From positions 1-56,030 of IMG/VR virus record IMGVR_UViG_3300022744_000033: 56,030 nucleotides of DNA, one strand, 5' to 3'. This document shows, piece by piece, positions 49,502 through 56,030 of the stretch (positions within the stretch are counted from its first letter, which is position 1; the number at the start of each line of letters is the position of its first letter). The stretch comes from a virus. The position numbers and the translations under genes are program-made. Under the pieces are notes generated by a model that was not told the DNA's origin, searched no databases, and saw only the letters and a list, made by a program, of their open reading frames with translations.

Positions 49502-49944
49502 GCTCGCGCTCGCTTCCATGCTGCCTGCTTGTTGCCCATGCGCTCGCCGGGGATCTTGCTGGCGCTGGCTTTGATATGGCTGTACACCGCGCCAGGACTT
49601 ACGCCCAGTCGTTCGGCAATCTCTGCCACTGAAGCACCCTCCGCGTACAAGTCCCACACCCAGGCCTGGCGCACAGATAGGCCGTAGGGGGCCGACTCGG
49701 GCATCGGCGGCCACTCGGGCATCGGGACCAGCCCCCGGTACTCGCGCCACCACATGAGCCTGTGCAGTCGGGGTGCTGGTGGCAGCTGGTCCAGGCTGCG
49801 GCAGACCATCGCCTCCAGTGCGTGCGCGTCGCGGCCCAGGTGACGCGCAGCCTCGGCCGACCCGCCGTGCGTCACGTAGGCATCCAGTGCCTCGATGGCG
49901 CGCGGGGTGAGGCCCCAGGGGTTGTCAACGATGGGTTGCGGCAC
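49486..49944 (-). CDS. HTH protein with two PYGLT modules
   Basis: 152 residues, GTG start behind CTGGAGG. Module one is PWGLTPRAIEALDAYVTHGG with a degenerate HTH. Module two (PYGLSVRQAWVWDLYAEGAS, then AEIAERLGVSPGAVYSHIKA) has a clear LuxR/sigma-4-like HTH and ends KIPGERMG. A sequence-specific DNA-binding role is likely. Confidence 0.65.
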   Translation of the reverse strand: MPQPIVDNPWGLTPRAIEALDAYVTHGGSAEAARHLGRDAHALEAMVCRSLDQLPPAPRLHRLMWWREYRGLVPMPEWPPMPESAPYGLSVRQAWVWDLYAEGASVAEIAERLGVSPGAVYSHIKASASKIPGERMGNKQAAWKRARACGTE

Positions 49945-50368
49945 GCCATGCCTCCAGTTTGAGAAAGTCCGAGTGCCCGGGGAGCTTGAGCAGCGCGCCC
50001 AGGTAGCGAGCGTGGAAGGTGGCACGGCTGACACCCATGGCACGGGCCGCGAGGTACTGCCGGCCATGCTTGATGACCGCCTCGACCGCATGCGCCTGCA
50101 CCTCGGTCAGCCCGTATGGCAGGGCGACGGCCGGCACCGGGGGCGGCGGGCTGGGGCACAGGCCTCGTGCGTCACGCCAGGCCATGCGCTTGTGGAAGAC
50201 GGACGGCCCGGGGATCTTCTCGGCGGCGGCACGCCAGTGCGTGTCAATGGTGCTCAGGCTCACGCCCAACATTTTGACGGTGCTGGCGTTGATGGTGCCG
50301 ACCTGCACGATGGCGTCGAGCACGCGGGCCTGGGCATCGGTGAGGCCCCAGGGGTGTTGCGCGCTCAT
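49925..50368 (-). CDS. HTH protein with two PYGLT modules
   Basis: 147 residues. Module one: PWGLTDAQARVLDAIVQVG, KMLGVSLSTIDTHW, EKIPGPSVFHKRMAWRDARG. Module two: PYGLTEVQAHAVEAVIKHG, AMGVSRATFHARY, KLPGHSDFLKLEAW. It overlaps the other two-module gene by 20 bp. Probably arose by module duplication. Confidence 0.65.
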   Translation of the reverse strand: MSAQHPWGLTDAQARVLDAIVQVGTINASTVKMLGVSLSTIDTHWRAAAEKIPGPSVFHKRMAWRDARGLCPSPPPPVPAVALPYGLTEVQAHAVEAVIKHGRQYLAARAMGVSRATFHARYLGALLKLPGHSDFLKLEAWRAATHR

Positions 50369-50874
50369 GCGTCCTCGCCGTACTTGAGCTTCAGCAGCAA
50401 CTGGCAGTAGTGCAGCGCCTTGCGCACGTCGGCCGCGCCGTTCTTCGAGCCGTGGCGGGTGACGTACTTGATGACGTTGCCCTCCAGGTAGCCGATGCCG
50501 TTGGCGTGGATGTACTCCACCGGCTGGATCTTCAGGCCCTTGTAGTGGCTGCCGTCGACCTGGGTTGCGAGGGGGTCCATTGGTGCCGGGGTGGTACGCA
50601 CGGGGACAGACCCCAAGCGCCAGCGGTAGACATTCGACCAGTCCACGGCGGTGTGGTCGACGTAGACCCATTCGCCATTCGGGTCGATCTTGACCTGCAC
50701 GCTGTCGCCGAAGGCAGGCCGCTTGAGCTTGGGGTCGAACTCGCCACTGTCGGCCATCACGGGCTCCCGGAAATTGACGTACCTACCGGCCGGGGTGATG
50801 CAGTCAACGCAGGGCTTGACATGGGCCGGAACATCGCGGTGGGCGCAGTCGTTGCAGGGCTCAGGGGCGCTCAT
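50365..50874 (-). CDS. DUF3310 protein
   Basis: 169 residues. The C-terminal 65 residues are DUF3310: KIQPVEYIHANGIGYLEGN, VIKYVTRHG, ADVRKALHYCQLLLKLK. The N-terminus has two CxxC-like sets (CNDCAH and CVDC), perhaps a zinc ribbon. DUF3310 proteins are often labelled nucleotide kinases, without proof. Start ATG 50874 with AAGGTG; GTG 50877 is an alternative. Confidence 0.75.
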   Translation of the reverse strand: MSAPEPCNDCAHRDVPAHVKPCVDCITPAGRYVNFREPVMADSGEFDPKLKRPAFGDSVQVKIDPNGEWVYVDHTAVDWSNVYRWRLGSVPVRTTPAPMDPLATQVDGSHYKGLKIQPVEYIHANGIGYLEGNVIKYVTRHGSKNGAADVRKALHYCQLLLKLKYGEDA

Positions 50875-51208
50875 CACCTTCTCCCATCGGCCGCGCGGCC
50901 ATCTCGAAGACCACCTCGGTCAGCCCGACGTAGCCAATCACCGCGGCCATTGCCGGCCATCCGATGTCGATGCAAGCCGCAACGGCCAACATTCCAGAGA
51001 ACAGACGCCACAGCTGGTGCGGCGGATCGCCGTCCTCGATCATGTCGCGGCACTTGATGACCGCGGCCTTGAAGTTGACGCCGAGCACGGCGGTGACGGC
51101 GGCCAGCACGGTCAAGCCGACGTACAGGGCCATGGTCATGCTGGCGGGTTGCTCGGGGCCGCATAGGACGTAAGCCCATAGCAACAGGGGGAGGATGAGG
51201 GTGTTCAT
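50861..51208 (-). CDS. Membrane protein
   Basis: 115 residues with three or four hydrophobic segments (LILPLLLWAYVLCG, MALYVGLTVLAAVTAVLGVN, MAAVIGYVGLTEVVFEMA). ATG 51208 overlaps the previous stop as ATGA. Confidence 0.6.
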   Translation of the reverse strand: MNTLILPLLLWAYVLCGPEQPASMTMALYVGLTVLAAVTAVLGVNFKAAVIKCRDMIEDGDPPHQLWRLFSGMLAVAACIDIGWPAMAAVIGYVGLTEVVFEMAARPMGEGDERP

Positions 51209-51678
51209 TGGCCCCACCCCGCTGCCTTGAGCACGCCCATGATGTCCACCTGGACGACCGGCACGGTGCGGTCGACCTTCGGCGTCTTGTCGGTCGGCAT
51301 GTACTTGACCAGGTCGGGCGCGGCCTCGCGCAACTGCTTCAGGGTGGTGCAGCCGTAGGCGAGGGTTCGAACCTGCTTGCGAACACCCTGCACCTTCTCG
51401 CTTTCGGCTGCCGCCGCGCTCACGAGGTCGTCAAGCACGGGGGCCACGTCTTCCGGGCACGGCAGTTCTCCCAGGCCGCTGACCCAGTGGGTGCTGCGGC
51501 GGGCGAAACCCAGCTCGATGATTTTCTCGAACACCTTGGGGTCGATGCTGTGCTCGCGCAGGGCGTCATACATCTCGTCAAGGCATCGGACGTGCGCCTT
51601 GGACTTGGCGGTGCCGGCCGGAACGTCACGCATCACGGCGTTGACGAATTGGTCGCGGATGGTGTTGGTCAGTCGCAT
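51205..51678 (-). CDS. Possible Nmad5-like protein
   Basis: 157 residues. The start MRLTNTIRDQFVNAVMRDVP looks like the putative nucleotide-modification-associated domain 5 family of phages. The rest is helical. Confidence in the family name is modest. It has its own 47-bp upstream gap. Confidence 0.5.
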   Translation of the reverse strand: MRLTNTIRDQFVNAVMRDVPAGTAKSKAHVRCLDEMYDALREHSIDPKVFEKIIELGFARRSTHWVSGLGELPCPEDVAPVLDDLVSAAAAESEKVQGVRKQVRTLAYGCTTLKQLREAAPDLVKYMPTDKTPKVDRTVPVVQVDIMGVLKAAGWGQ

Positions 51679-51725
51679 AGTGAGTAGGGTGGTTGAGGTT
51701 TTTGAAAGGGCCAAAAGCTACGCCC

Positions 51726-52064
51726 CTACATTCTGGGCGCGCTGGTGGGCGGGGTGGGGATGAGGCGGATGTAGAGCACGATGTCCGGGATGGCCGCATA
51801 GGTGCGGGCGGCTTCGCTGGTCAGCAGGCTGACGTCATGCCACTGGCCCGACTTGGCGATCGTCCATTCCGTGCGGAACGAGTGGCCCGCCAGGTGCATG
51901 TAGTCCAGCAGGTCCAGGACGTGCATCAAGGTGAGCTTGCGGCTGTCCTGCAGGTCGTCCAGCAATCCGGCACGCAGCACGCAGCGGCAGTGCATCTCGA
52001 CGTCGCGGTGCTGGCCGTTGCGCAGGACATCCATCACGCTGGCATGGTGCAGACGAAGCCACAT
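51726..52064 (-). CDS. Hypothetical early protein
   Basis: 112 residues with several Met and His (LMHVLDLLDYMHLAGHSF). No family recognised. It starts eight bases after the previous stop, in the same operon. Confidence 0.5.
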   Translation of the reverse strand: MWLRLHHASVMDVLRNGQHRDVEMHCRCVLRAGLLDDLQDSRKLTLMHVLDLLDYMHLAGHSFRTEWTIAKSGQWHDVSLLTSEAARTYAAIPDIVLYIRLIPTPPTSAPRM

Positions 52065-52071
52065 GGCCGGC

Positions 52072-52356
52072 TCACTTGGTGCGGGTGATGGTGATGGTCA
52101 CCTGGAGCACTTTGGTTCGACCGATCCTGCCGGCTTCCGTGCAACCGGAGAACTCGCGGTTCGGGAAGTCCTTGCGGGCACGCTCGATGGCCTTCTGGAA
52201 CGCATTGGACAGCCGGCGCTTCATGTCCGGCACTTCGGCCTCGTTGCACGGGTGGTGCTCGCTGACCGATTCGCCGCGCTTCAGGGCACGCAGTTGCGAG
52301 GGGCGGCTGTCCGGGTTGCGGGGACGGCCAACGGGGTTCTTCTTTGCGACGGGCAT
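52072..52356 (-). CDS. Basic protein, first gene of the early operon
   Basis: 94 residues. The N-terminal VGRPRNPDSRPSQ has an AT-hook-like RPR and the C-terminal part is helical then beta (LQVTITITRTK). It is immediately behind the strong promoter at 52388-52416, so it is made early and in quantity. Possibly a DNA-binding protein. Confidence 0.6.
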   Translation of the reverse strand: MPVAKKNPVGRPRNPDSRPSQLRALKRGESVSEHHPCNEAEVPDMKRRLSNAFQKAIERARKDFPNREFSGCTEAGRIGRTKVLQVTITITRTK

Positions 52357-52387
52357 TTCGTTCGTCTCGGTGGGTTGCGGTGAGGTC

Positions 52388-52416
52388 AATGTAGGGCGTA
52401 GGTTTGGGCGTGTCAA
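52388..52416 (-). promoter_or_regulatory. Main promoter of the leftward early operon
   Basis: On the minus strand TTGACA (52416-52411), 17 bp, TACATT (52393-52388). Near consensus, 32 bp before the first gene. Confidence 0.85.
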
Positions 52417-52585
52417 GGGCTATTTTGGACAGGCCAGCACGCCGATGCGTGTGGAAAATTTGGGACGGGGCAAGTTGGCAAAGCGTCTTAGGGAGGATTC
52501 GGGCAGGCCGAGGGCGGCCGAGGGTGGCCGAGGGCTGCAGGGGTCGCCCGGCCGTTTGAGCCGGCCCCCTCGCGCCCCGGAATTT

Positions 52586-52679
52586 ATACCCCCCGGGGGT
52601 ATTTTTGGGGCAAATCCCCCGAAAACCCGCCCGGCCGGGGTCAAAAGCAGCCCAAAACGGCCCCTTTTGCTGCTTTTTT
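52586..52679. terminator. GC palindrome and bidirectional terminator-like hairpin
   Basis: ATACCCCCCGGGGGTAT (52586-52602) is a perfect palindrome around one C. Further right AAAAGCAGC (52643-52651) pairs with GCTGCTTTT (52669-52677) and is followed by T on the plus strand. Together they could insulate the leftward promoter from the repeats and rightward genes. I see no gene in 52417-52720. Confidence 0.45.
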
Positions 52680-52720
52680 AGGCGTTTTTGGCCGGGGGTA
52701 CCCCCTCCCCCTGCCTGTCT

Positions 52721-53014
52721 GCGCTGACCTGCTGGCGCTGGCCCTCGTGCTGCTGGCGCTGGCCCTCGATGCCGCCTGTCCGCGCTGACCTGCTGGCGCT
52801 GGCCCTCGTGCTGCTGGCGCTGGCGCTCGATGCCGCCAGTCCGCGCTAACCTGCTGGCGCTGGCGCTCGTGCTGCTGGCGCTGGCGCTCGATGCCGCCAG
52901 TCCGCGCTAACCTGCTGGCGCTGGCGCTCGATGCCGCCAGTCCGCGCTAACCTGCTGGCGCTGGCGCTCGATGCCGCCAGTCCGCGCTAACCTGCTGGCG
53001 CTGGCGCTCGATGC
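52721..53014. repeat. Composite minisatellite: 61-bp and 40-bp units
   Basis: Three 61-bp units (52721, 52782, 52843), two 40-bp units (52904, 52944) and a partial one (52984). The 61-bp unit is the 40-bp unit plus one 21-bp insert, and that insert is the 21-mer found at 79-287. Each unit begins GCGCTRACCTGCTGGCGCTG and ends GATGCCGCCAGTCC. Not a CRISPR: there are no unique spacers. Confidence 0.9.
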
Positions 53015-53038
53015 ACTCAACTTTTTTTGTCCGGGGGC

Positions 53039-53067
53039 TTGCACGTCGTTTTGTTCTGTGTCCTAAT
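53039..53067 (+). promoter_or_regulatory. Promoter of the rightward small-ORF island
   Basis: TTGCAC, 17 bp, CCTAAT, immediately after the minisatellite and 32 bp before the first ORF. Confidence 0.6.
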
Positions 53068-53099
53068 TGATCCCAACACGCAACGAACCGGAGCAACCC

Positions 53100-53270
53100 A
53101 TGAAGACCGCCCTCATCTCTGCTGCAGCCTTCCTCGCCACTGGCGCCGCTTTCGCTGGCCTCATGCTCCCCGCGCTGGCTATCGGCGGGTTCTCGGCCTT
53201 CGGGGTCGTGTTCGCTGGCGTCATGGGCACGATGCTGTCCGGCATGGTTGCCATCTGCGCGGCGGCCTGA
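53100..53270 (+). CDS. Small membrane protein
   Basis: 56 residues, almost all hydrophobic (LISAAAFLATGAAFAGLML, GGFSAFGVVFAGVMGTML), two membrane passes or a signal peptide plus one pass. GGAGC upstream of ATG 53100. Confidence 0.6.
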   Translation: MKTALISAAAFLATGAAFAGLMLPALAIGGFSAFGVVFAGVMGTMLSGMVAICAAA

Positions 53271-53273
53271 GTC

Positions 53274-53369
53274 ATGCTCTACGCCCTCGCCTTCCTCGTC
53301 ATCTTTGCGGGCCTCGTGGTCCGCGCCAACATCCTTCACAAGCCGGTCGACGGCTACACCACGGAGTAA
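53274..53369 (+). CDS. Very small membrane protein
   Basis: 31 residues with one membrane segment (LYALAFLVIFAGLVV). Three bases after the previous stop; followed by another gene after six bases. Expressed only if coupled. Confidence 0.4.
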   Translation: MLYALAFLVIFAGLVVRANILHKPVDGYTTE

Positions 53370-53375
53370 CACACC

Positions 53376-53573
53376 ATGAAAGTGACTGAGCAACACACCG
53401 CGCAGGGGGTCTACTTCCGCGCCGTGACTCCCGAAGGCGACTACACGTTTCGGACGGAAACCGGCGACAAGTCCGAGCTTCTGCGCGCGGCCATCGATGC
53501 CGAATTCCGCGCCCGCCAACTGCTGAAGCGCGCGGAATTGTTGCGCGCGATCGTTGACACGCCGACGAATTAA
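53376..53573 (+). CDS. Small hypothetical protein
   Basis: 65 residues. Strand-rich N-terminus (TAQGVYFRAVTPEGDYTFR) and a helical C-terminus (AEFRARQLLKRAELLRAIV). Function unknown. Confidence 0.55.
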   Translation: MKVTEQHTAQGVYFRAVTPEGDYTFRTETGDKSELLRAAIDAEFRARQLLKRAELLRAIVDTPTN

Positions 53574-53583
53574 GGCGTAGACT
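53554..53583 (+). promoter_or_regulatory. Consensus-like promoter with TAGACT -10
   Basis: TTGACA, 18 bp, TAGACT. The block ATTAAGGCGTAGACTT is almost repeated at the promoter near 54740 (ATTAGGGCGTAGACTT), so the two belong to one class. Confidence 0.75.
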
Positions 53584-53616
53584 TGCATCACACCATCAAC
53601 GAACCGGAGCCACACC

Positions 53617-53784
53617 ATGCAAGCCGCTATCAGCACCTACACCTACATGCGCAACCAACAGTGCATGAACGCTAAGGATGCATGCCGCGATGCCGCAGAG
53701 TTCCACGGCGTGCCAGTCGGCGCGCTGGCGCGCGAACTGATCGCGCGCGGCATCGACGCGGCACGGCTCGCACTGTTGGCCTGA
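53617..53784 (+). CDS. Small hypothetical protein
   Basis: 55 residues from ATG 53617 with CGGAGCC upstream. The C-terminus is helical (GALARELIARGIDAARLALL). It follows its own strong promoter. Function unknown. Confidence 0.55.
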   Translation: MQAAISTYTYMRNQQCMNAKDACRDAAEFHGVPVGALARELIARGIDAARLALLA

Positions 53785-53817
53785 CTCACTCACACCAAAC
53801 AACCTGGAGAACCTCAA

Positions 53818-54072
53818 ATGACCATCCAAAATTCGCACTGCCAAGCCATCCGCACTGTCTACCTCGGTCCGACCAATTCGCGCGGCTCGCGCATCAAGGC
53901 CACGGCGGCCGCCGGTTCCATCACGGTCCCCTATGAATACGGCTCCGAGTGCGCGCATACGATCGCGGCTCGGGCCCTGCTGGACAAGCTCGGATGGGAG
54001 GGTGACATGTTCGGGGGCACCCTGCCTGACGGCTCGCATGCTTTCGTGTTCATCAATCGCACTGGGGAGTGA
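53818..54072 (+). CDS. Conserved small phage/plasmid-type protein
   Basis: 84 residues. AIRTVYLGPTNSRGSRIKAT, then GSITVPYEYG and HAFVFINR form a small beta-rich fold that I recall from phages and plasmids, with no known role. GGAG lies upstream. Confidence 0.6.
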   Translation: MTIQNSHCQAIRTVYLGPTNSRGSRIKATAAAGSITVPYEYGSECAHTIAARALLDKLGWEGDMFGGTLPDGSHAFVFINRTGE

Positions 54073-54078
54073 CGCACC

Positions 54079-54609
54079 ATGTATCACCTGAACATCCGCA
54101 CGTGGTTTGACCGTACCAACGGCAACACCTATCAGTCTTGGTTGCTTCGCGCGGCTCATGGCACCGTGTTGCACGTGAGCCCGATGCAATACGGTACGGC
54201 CCAGCAAGCGGCGCACGATGCGGCCCGCTACCTCAAGGCCGCTGGGCTTGTCCCGGAGTCAGTCCAGTACCCCCGGGAATGCATGACCATCGAGCATGCG
54301 GGGGACGGCCTGCAGCGCGACATGCACCGGTACACCTGGAGCGTGACGGACCACAAGCCCAGCAAGCCGGCCGGCCTCAAATGGGCTCGCGACTGGCGGC
54401 GTGCCACGGGGGAGAATCACACGGAATGGGCCGTGATGTCGGCACACGGCATGCACTCGGGTCATGCCAGTCTGACAGAAGCGCGCGCAGCTGCGGCGCG
54501 GCTCATGCGCGACGGAATGCGCGAGTGCTGGATCGAACGGCGCGCGTACAACGGCGTCCGGTCGCGCGGGATCGTCTGGTCCACCTACACCCGGACGGGG
54601 CCGGCGTGA
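54079..54609 (+). CDS. Two-domain hypothetical protein
   Basis: 176 residues. Two parts with a similar layout: WFDRTNGNTYQSWLLRAAHG...AAHDAARYLKAAG and TGENHTEWAVMSAHG...AAAARLMRDG. They look like an internal duplication of a beta-beta-alpha unit. Function unknown. Confidence 0.55.
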   Translation: MYHLNIRTWFDRTNGNTYQSWLLRAAHGTVLHVSPMQYGTAQQAAHDAARYLKAAGLVPESVQYPRECMTIEHAGDGLQRDMHRYTWSVTDHKPSKPAGLKWARDWRRATGENHTEWAVMSAHGMHSGHASLTEARAAAARLMRDGMRECWIERRAYNGVRSRGIVWSTYTRTGPA

Positions 54610-54746
54610 TGCGAGCCGTCCGCATCGTCTGCCTGTCGGGCATCGTGGCCACATCGCGTCCGGCGGCCTTCCTCGCTGCACTGGTCATATGTGAACTAGT
54701 GCGCGCGCTTTGTGGCGTTTTTGGGCTTGCGCGATCGGATGATTAG
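54609..54746 (+). CDS. Small membrane protein
   Basis: 45 residues, coupled by TGATG. One hydrophobic segment (PAAFLAALVICELVRALCGVF). A promoter overlaps its end. Confidence 0.45.
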   Translation: MRAVRIVCLSGIVATSRPAAFLAALVICELVRALCGVFGLARSDD

Positions 54747-54756
54747 GGCGTAGACT
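54727..54756 (+). promoter_or_regulatory. Second TAGACT-class promoter
   Basis: TTGCGC, 18 bp, TAGACT. The spacer end and the downstream TCACAC resemble the promoter at 53554. Confidence 0.6.
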
Positions 54757-54790
54757 TCGCTCACACTAGCAACGAACCCGGACCCCTGAC

Positions 54791-54937
54791 ATGCACCGCA
54801 CCGCTACCCCCACACCTGCACCGCGCGCCACGATCGGCCGCCACGCACTCAAGCCCGCGCCTGTCCGCCGGGCCGCCGCGCGCCCCTCGCGACTGCGCCT
54901 CATGCTGGCCCTTCTGTCCGTCTGCCTCATTGCCTAA
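54791..54937 (+). CDS. Small basic protein with hydrophobic C-terminus
   Basis: 48 residues. Arg/Pro-rich N-terminal 35 residues, then LMLALLSVCLIA. It may be a leader peptide or membrane-inserted peptide. First ORF after the promoter. Confidence 0.45.
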   Translation: MHRTATPTPAPRATIGRHALKPAPVRRAAARPSRLRLMLALLSVCLIA

Positions 54938-54958
54938 CCACTACCGGAGCAACACACC

Positions 54959-55393
54959 ATGCACGCCCTCCCCGTCGAATTCACCTTTGCCTCGTTCACC
55001 TTCCCCCGCTACATCGCCGACTTGACCCCTGCGGCCGGACTGCGCCGCAAGCGTGAGATGCGCCGAGTCGTCGGGGGCTACTACCATGCACCGCGCCCGA
55101 ACCAATCGGATGGATGGTCGTTCTATCTCGGTTCGGACTTCGCACCGAGCCGCGTCGAGCAAACCGGGGATTTCTACAGCTGCGGCGATCTGGACGCCTA
55201 CGAAGGCATCATCGTTCGCCTGAATCACGGCCGGGGCTTTCTGGCCGGCTGGACCCTGGGCCAGCATATGGCATCGAGCGTTGACGCCTACATCTGGACC
55301 GACGAATCGGACGCACGCCGGGCCGCTGCAGATGCTGCCCAGCGCGCGGCGGAAGATGAATTTGAGTGCCAGTCGGAAGAGGTGACCGAATGA
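54959..55393 (+). CDS. Hypothetical protein
   Basis: 144 residues. Beta-rich N-terminus (VEFTFASFTFPRYIADLTP), a central GWSFYLGSDFAPS and an acidic helical tail (AAEDEFECQSEEVTE). GGAGC upstream. Function unknown. Confidence 0.6.
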   Translation: MHALPVEFTFASFTFPRYIADLTPAAGLRRKREMRRVVGGYYHAPRPNQSDGWSFYLGSDFAPSRVEQTGDFYSCGDLDAYEGIIVRLNHGRGFLAGWTLGQHMASSVDAYIWTDESDARRAAADAAQRAAEDEFECQSEEVTE

Positions 55394-55677
55394 ACCGCCC
55401 CCTCGCATCCGTACAGCGCGGCCTGTCGCGTATGGTCACGCTCGACACTGGCGCACGCGTCGAGTGCATCGCCGAATCTGTCAACCTGATGACGGGTCGG
55501 CCCTTTCTGGTCATCGGCGGACCGGTCCCGTTCGGGGTCTGGCCCGATGAGCTGGACTGGCAAAGCCTCACGACCGACACCCAGCGCGCGGACTGGTGCG
55601 ACAGCATGCAGGCGCGCGGCCGGGCCATTCCGCAGCACTCGCCGGCTGCGCGCTGGCTGAAAGGGGAGCCAGCATGA
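55390..55677 (+). CDS. Hypothetical protein
   Basis: 95 residues, ATGA-coupled to the previous gene. GLSRMVTLDTGARVECIAES and LVIGGPVPFGVWPDELDW give a small beta domain. Function unknown. Confidence 0.55.
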   Translation: MNRPLASVQRGLSRMVTLDTGARVECIAESVNLMTGRPFLVIGGPVPFGVWPDELDWQSLTTDTQRADWCDSMQARGRAIPQHSPAARWLKGEPA

Positions 55678-55844
55678 CTCGCAAGGATCGAAGCAATTCC
55701 GCGCCATGGGTCGTCACGGTCCGACTGAAAGGCAAGGAAAAGGAAATCAGGATGCCCGGGGGCCTGCATGAACCCGAAGCTATCCGGGGTGCCTGCATGA
55801 AGTCCGGCGGGATGTACGTCCGCATCCGGAGACTGGCCGACTAG
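55674..55844 (+). CDS. Small basic hypothetical protein
   Basis: 56 residues, ATGA-coupled. Lys/Arg-rich N-terminus and a WVVTVRLKGKEKEIRMPGG strand region. Last gene before the poly-C tract. Confidence 0.5.
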   Translation: MTRKDRSNSAPWVVTVRLKGKEKEIRMPGGLHEPEAIRGACMKSGGMYVRIRRLAD

Positions 55845-55869
55845 CACCCCGCTCCCCCTACACCTCAAG

Positions 55870-56030
<161 letters not shown>

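Noticed and set aside
52721-53014. CRISPR array
   Set aside because: Units are contiguous repeats without unique spacers, and there are no cas genes.

Overview
This window reads as the complete, or nearly complete, genome of a GC-rich, lambda-like tailed phage (siphovirus type) of a Gram-negative host. A betaproteobacterium is my guess, from the gene style only. The first 127 bases recur exactly as the last 127 (1-127 = 55904-56030), so the contig closes into a circle of about 55.9 kb, or comes from a circularly permuted or terminally redundant molecule. The Gram-negative call rests on an Rz/Rz1 spanin pair, a membrane-anchored lytic transglycosylase and a phage-borne OmpA-like protein. I see no integrase, excisionase, tRNA or CRISPR array.

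Layout. (1) 1-922: poly-C tract, 21-bp repeats and an AT-rich iteron-like segment (possible origin), ending in a terminator. (2) 923-10225, minus strand: replication and modification genes, namely a primase-polymerase/VapE-type ATPase, a small HTH protein, a DPPY-type DNA methyltransferase, a TetR-like regulator, a VRR-NUC nuclease, a C5 cytosine methyltransferase and an SF2 helicase. (3) 10305-17683, plus: a conserved phage protein, a DUF2800/RecB-like nuclease, an OmpA-like protein, an SSB-like protein, a 369-bp non-coding segment with strong RNA-like pairing, a family B DNA polymerase and small ORFs with a tandem duplication. (4) 17685-43866, plus: terminase pair, a lysis cassette placed between terminase and portal, then head and tail genes in lambda order (W, B, C/Nu3, D, E, FI-like, FII, Z, U, V, G, G-T, H), a BR0599-type tail tip and receptor-binding proteins. 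(5) 43850-52356, minus: a tightly overlapping early operon with dUTPase, two P-loop-like paralogues, DUF3310 and a family of PYGLT-type HTH modules. (6) 52417-53099: divergent promoters around a 61/40-bp minisatellite. (7) 53100-55844, plus: an island of small ORFs with strong promoters, ending in an interrupted poly-C tract of about 83 bases.

The most striking feature is the way two homing endonucleases are embedded. In the helicase, an intein splits the DE/CHH Walker B box. A complete zinc-finger plus Vsr-like endonuclease gene lies inside that intein in a different reading frame of the same strand, and its last codons overprint the intein's own splicing block. In the DPPY methyltransferase, a related endonuclease gene lies antisense exactly after the DPPYEL motif. 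The insertion consists almost only of the endonuclease gene, is a multiple of three and leaves the methyltransferase frame open through it. Both host genes therefore stay readable while carrying an endonuclease in another frame. I know of no named system with this design, though I could not search.

Control appears simple: a 16-bp dyad (TTGAC-N6-GTCAA type) sits at three promoters, one of them directly upstream of the TetR-like gene, and several sigma-70-like promoters can be read directly. Most genes overlap by ATGA, GTGA or TGATG, implying translational coupling within long operons.
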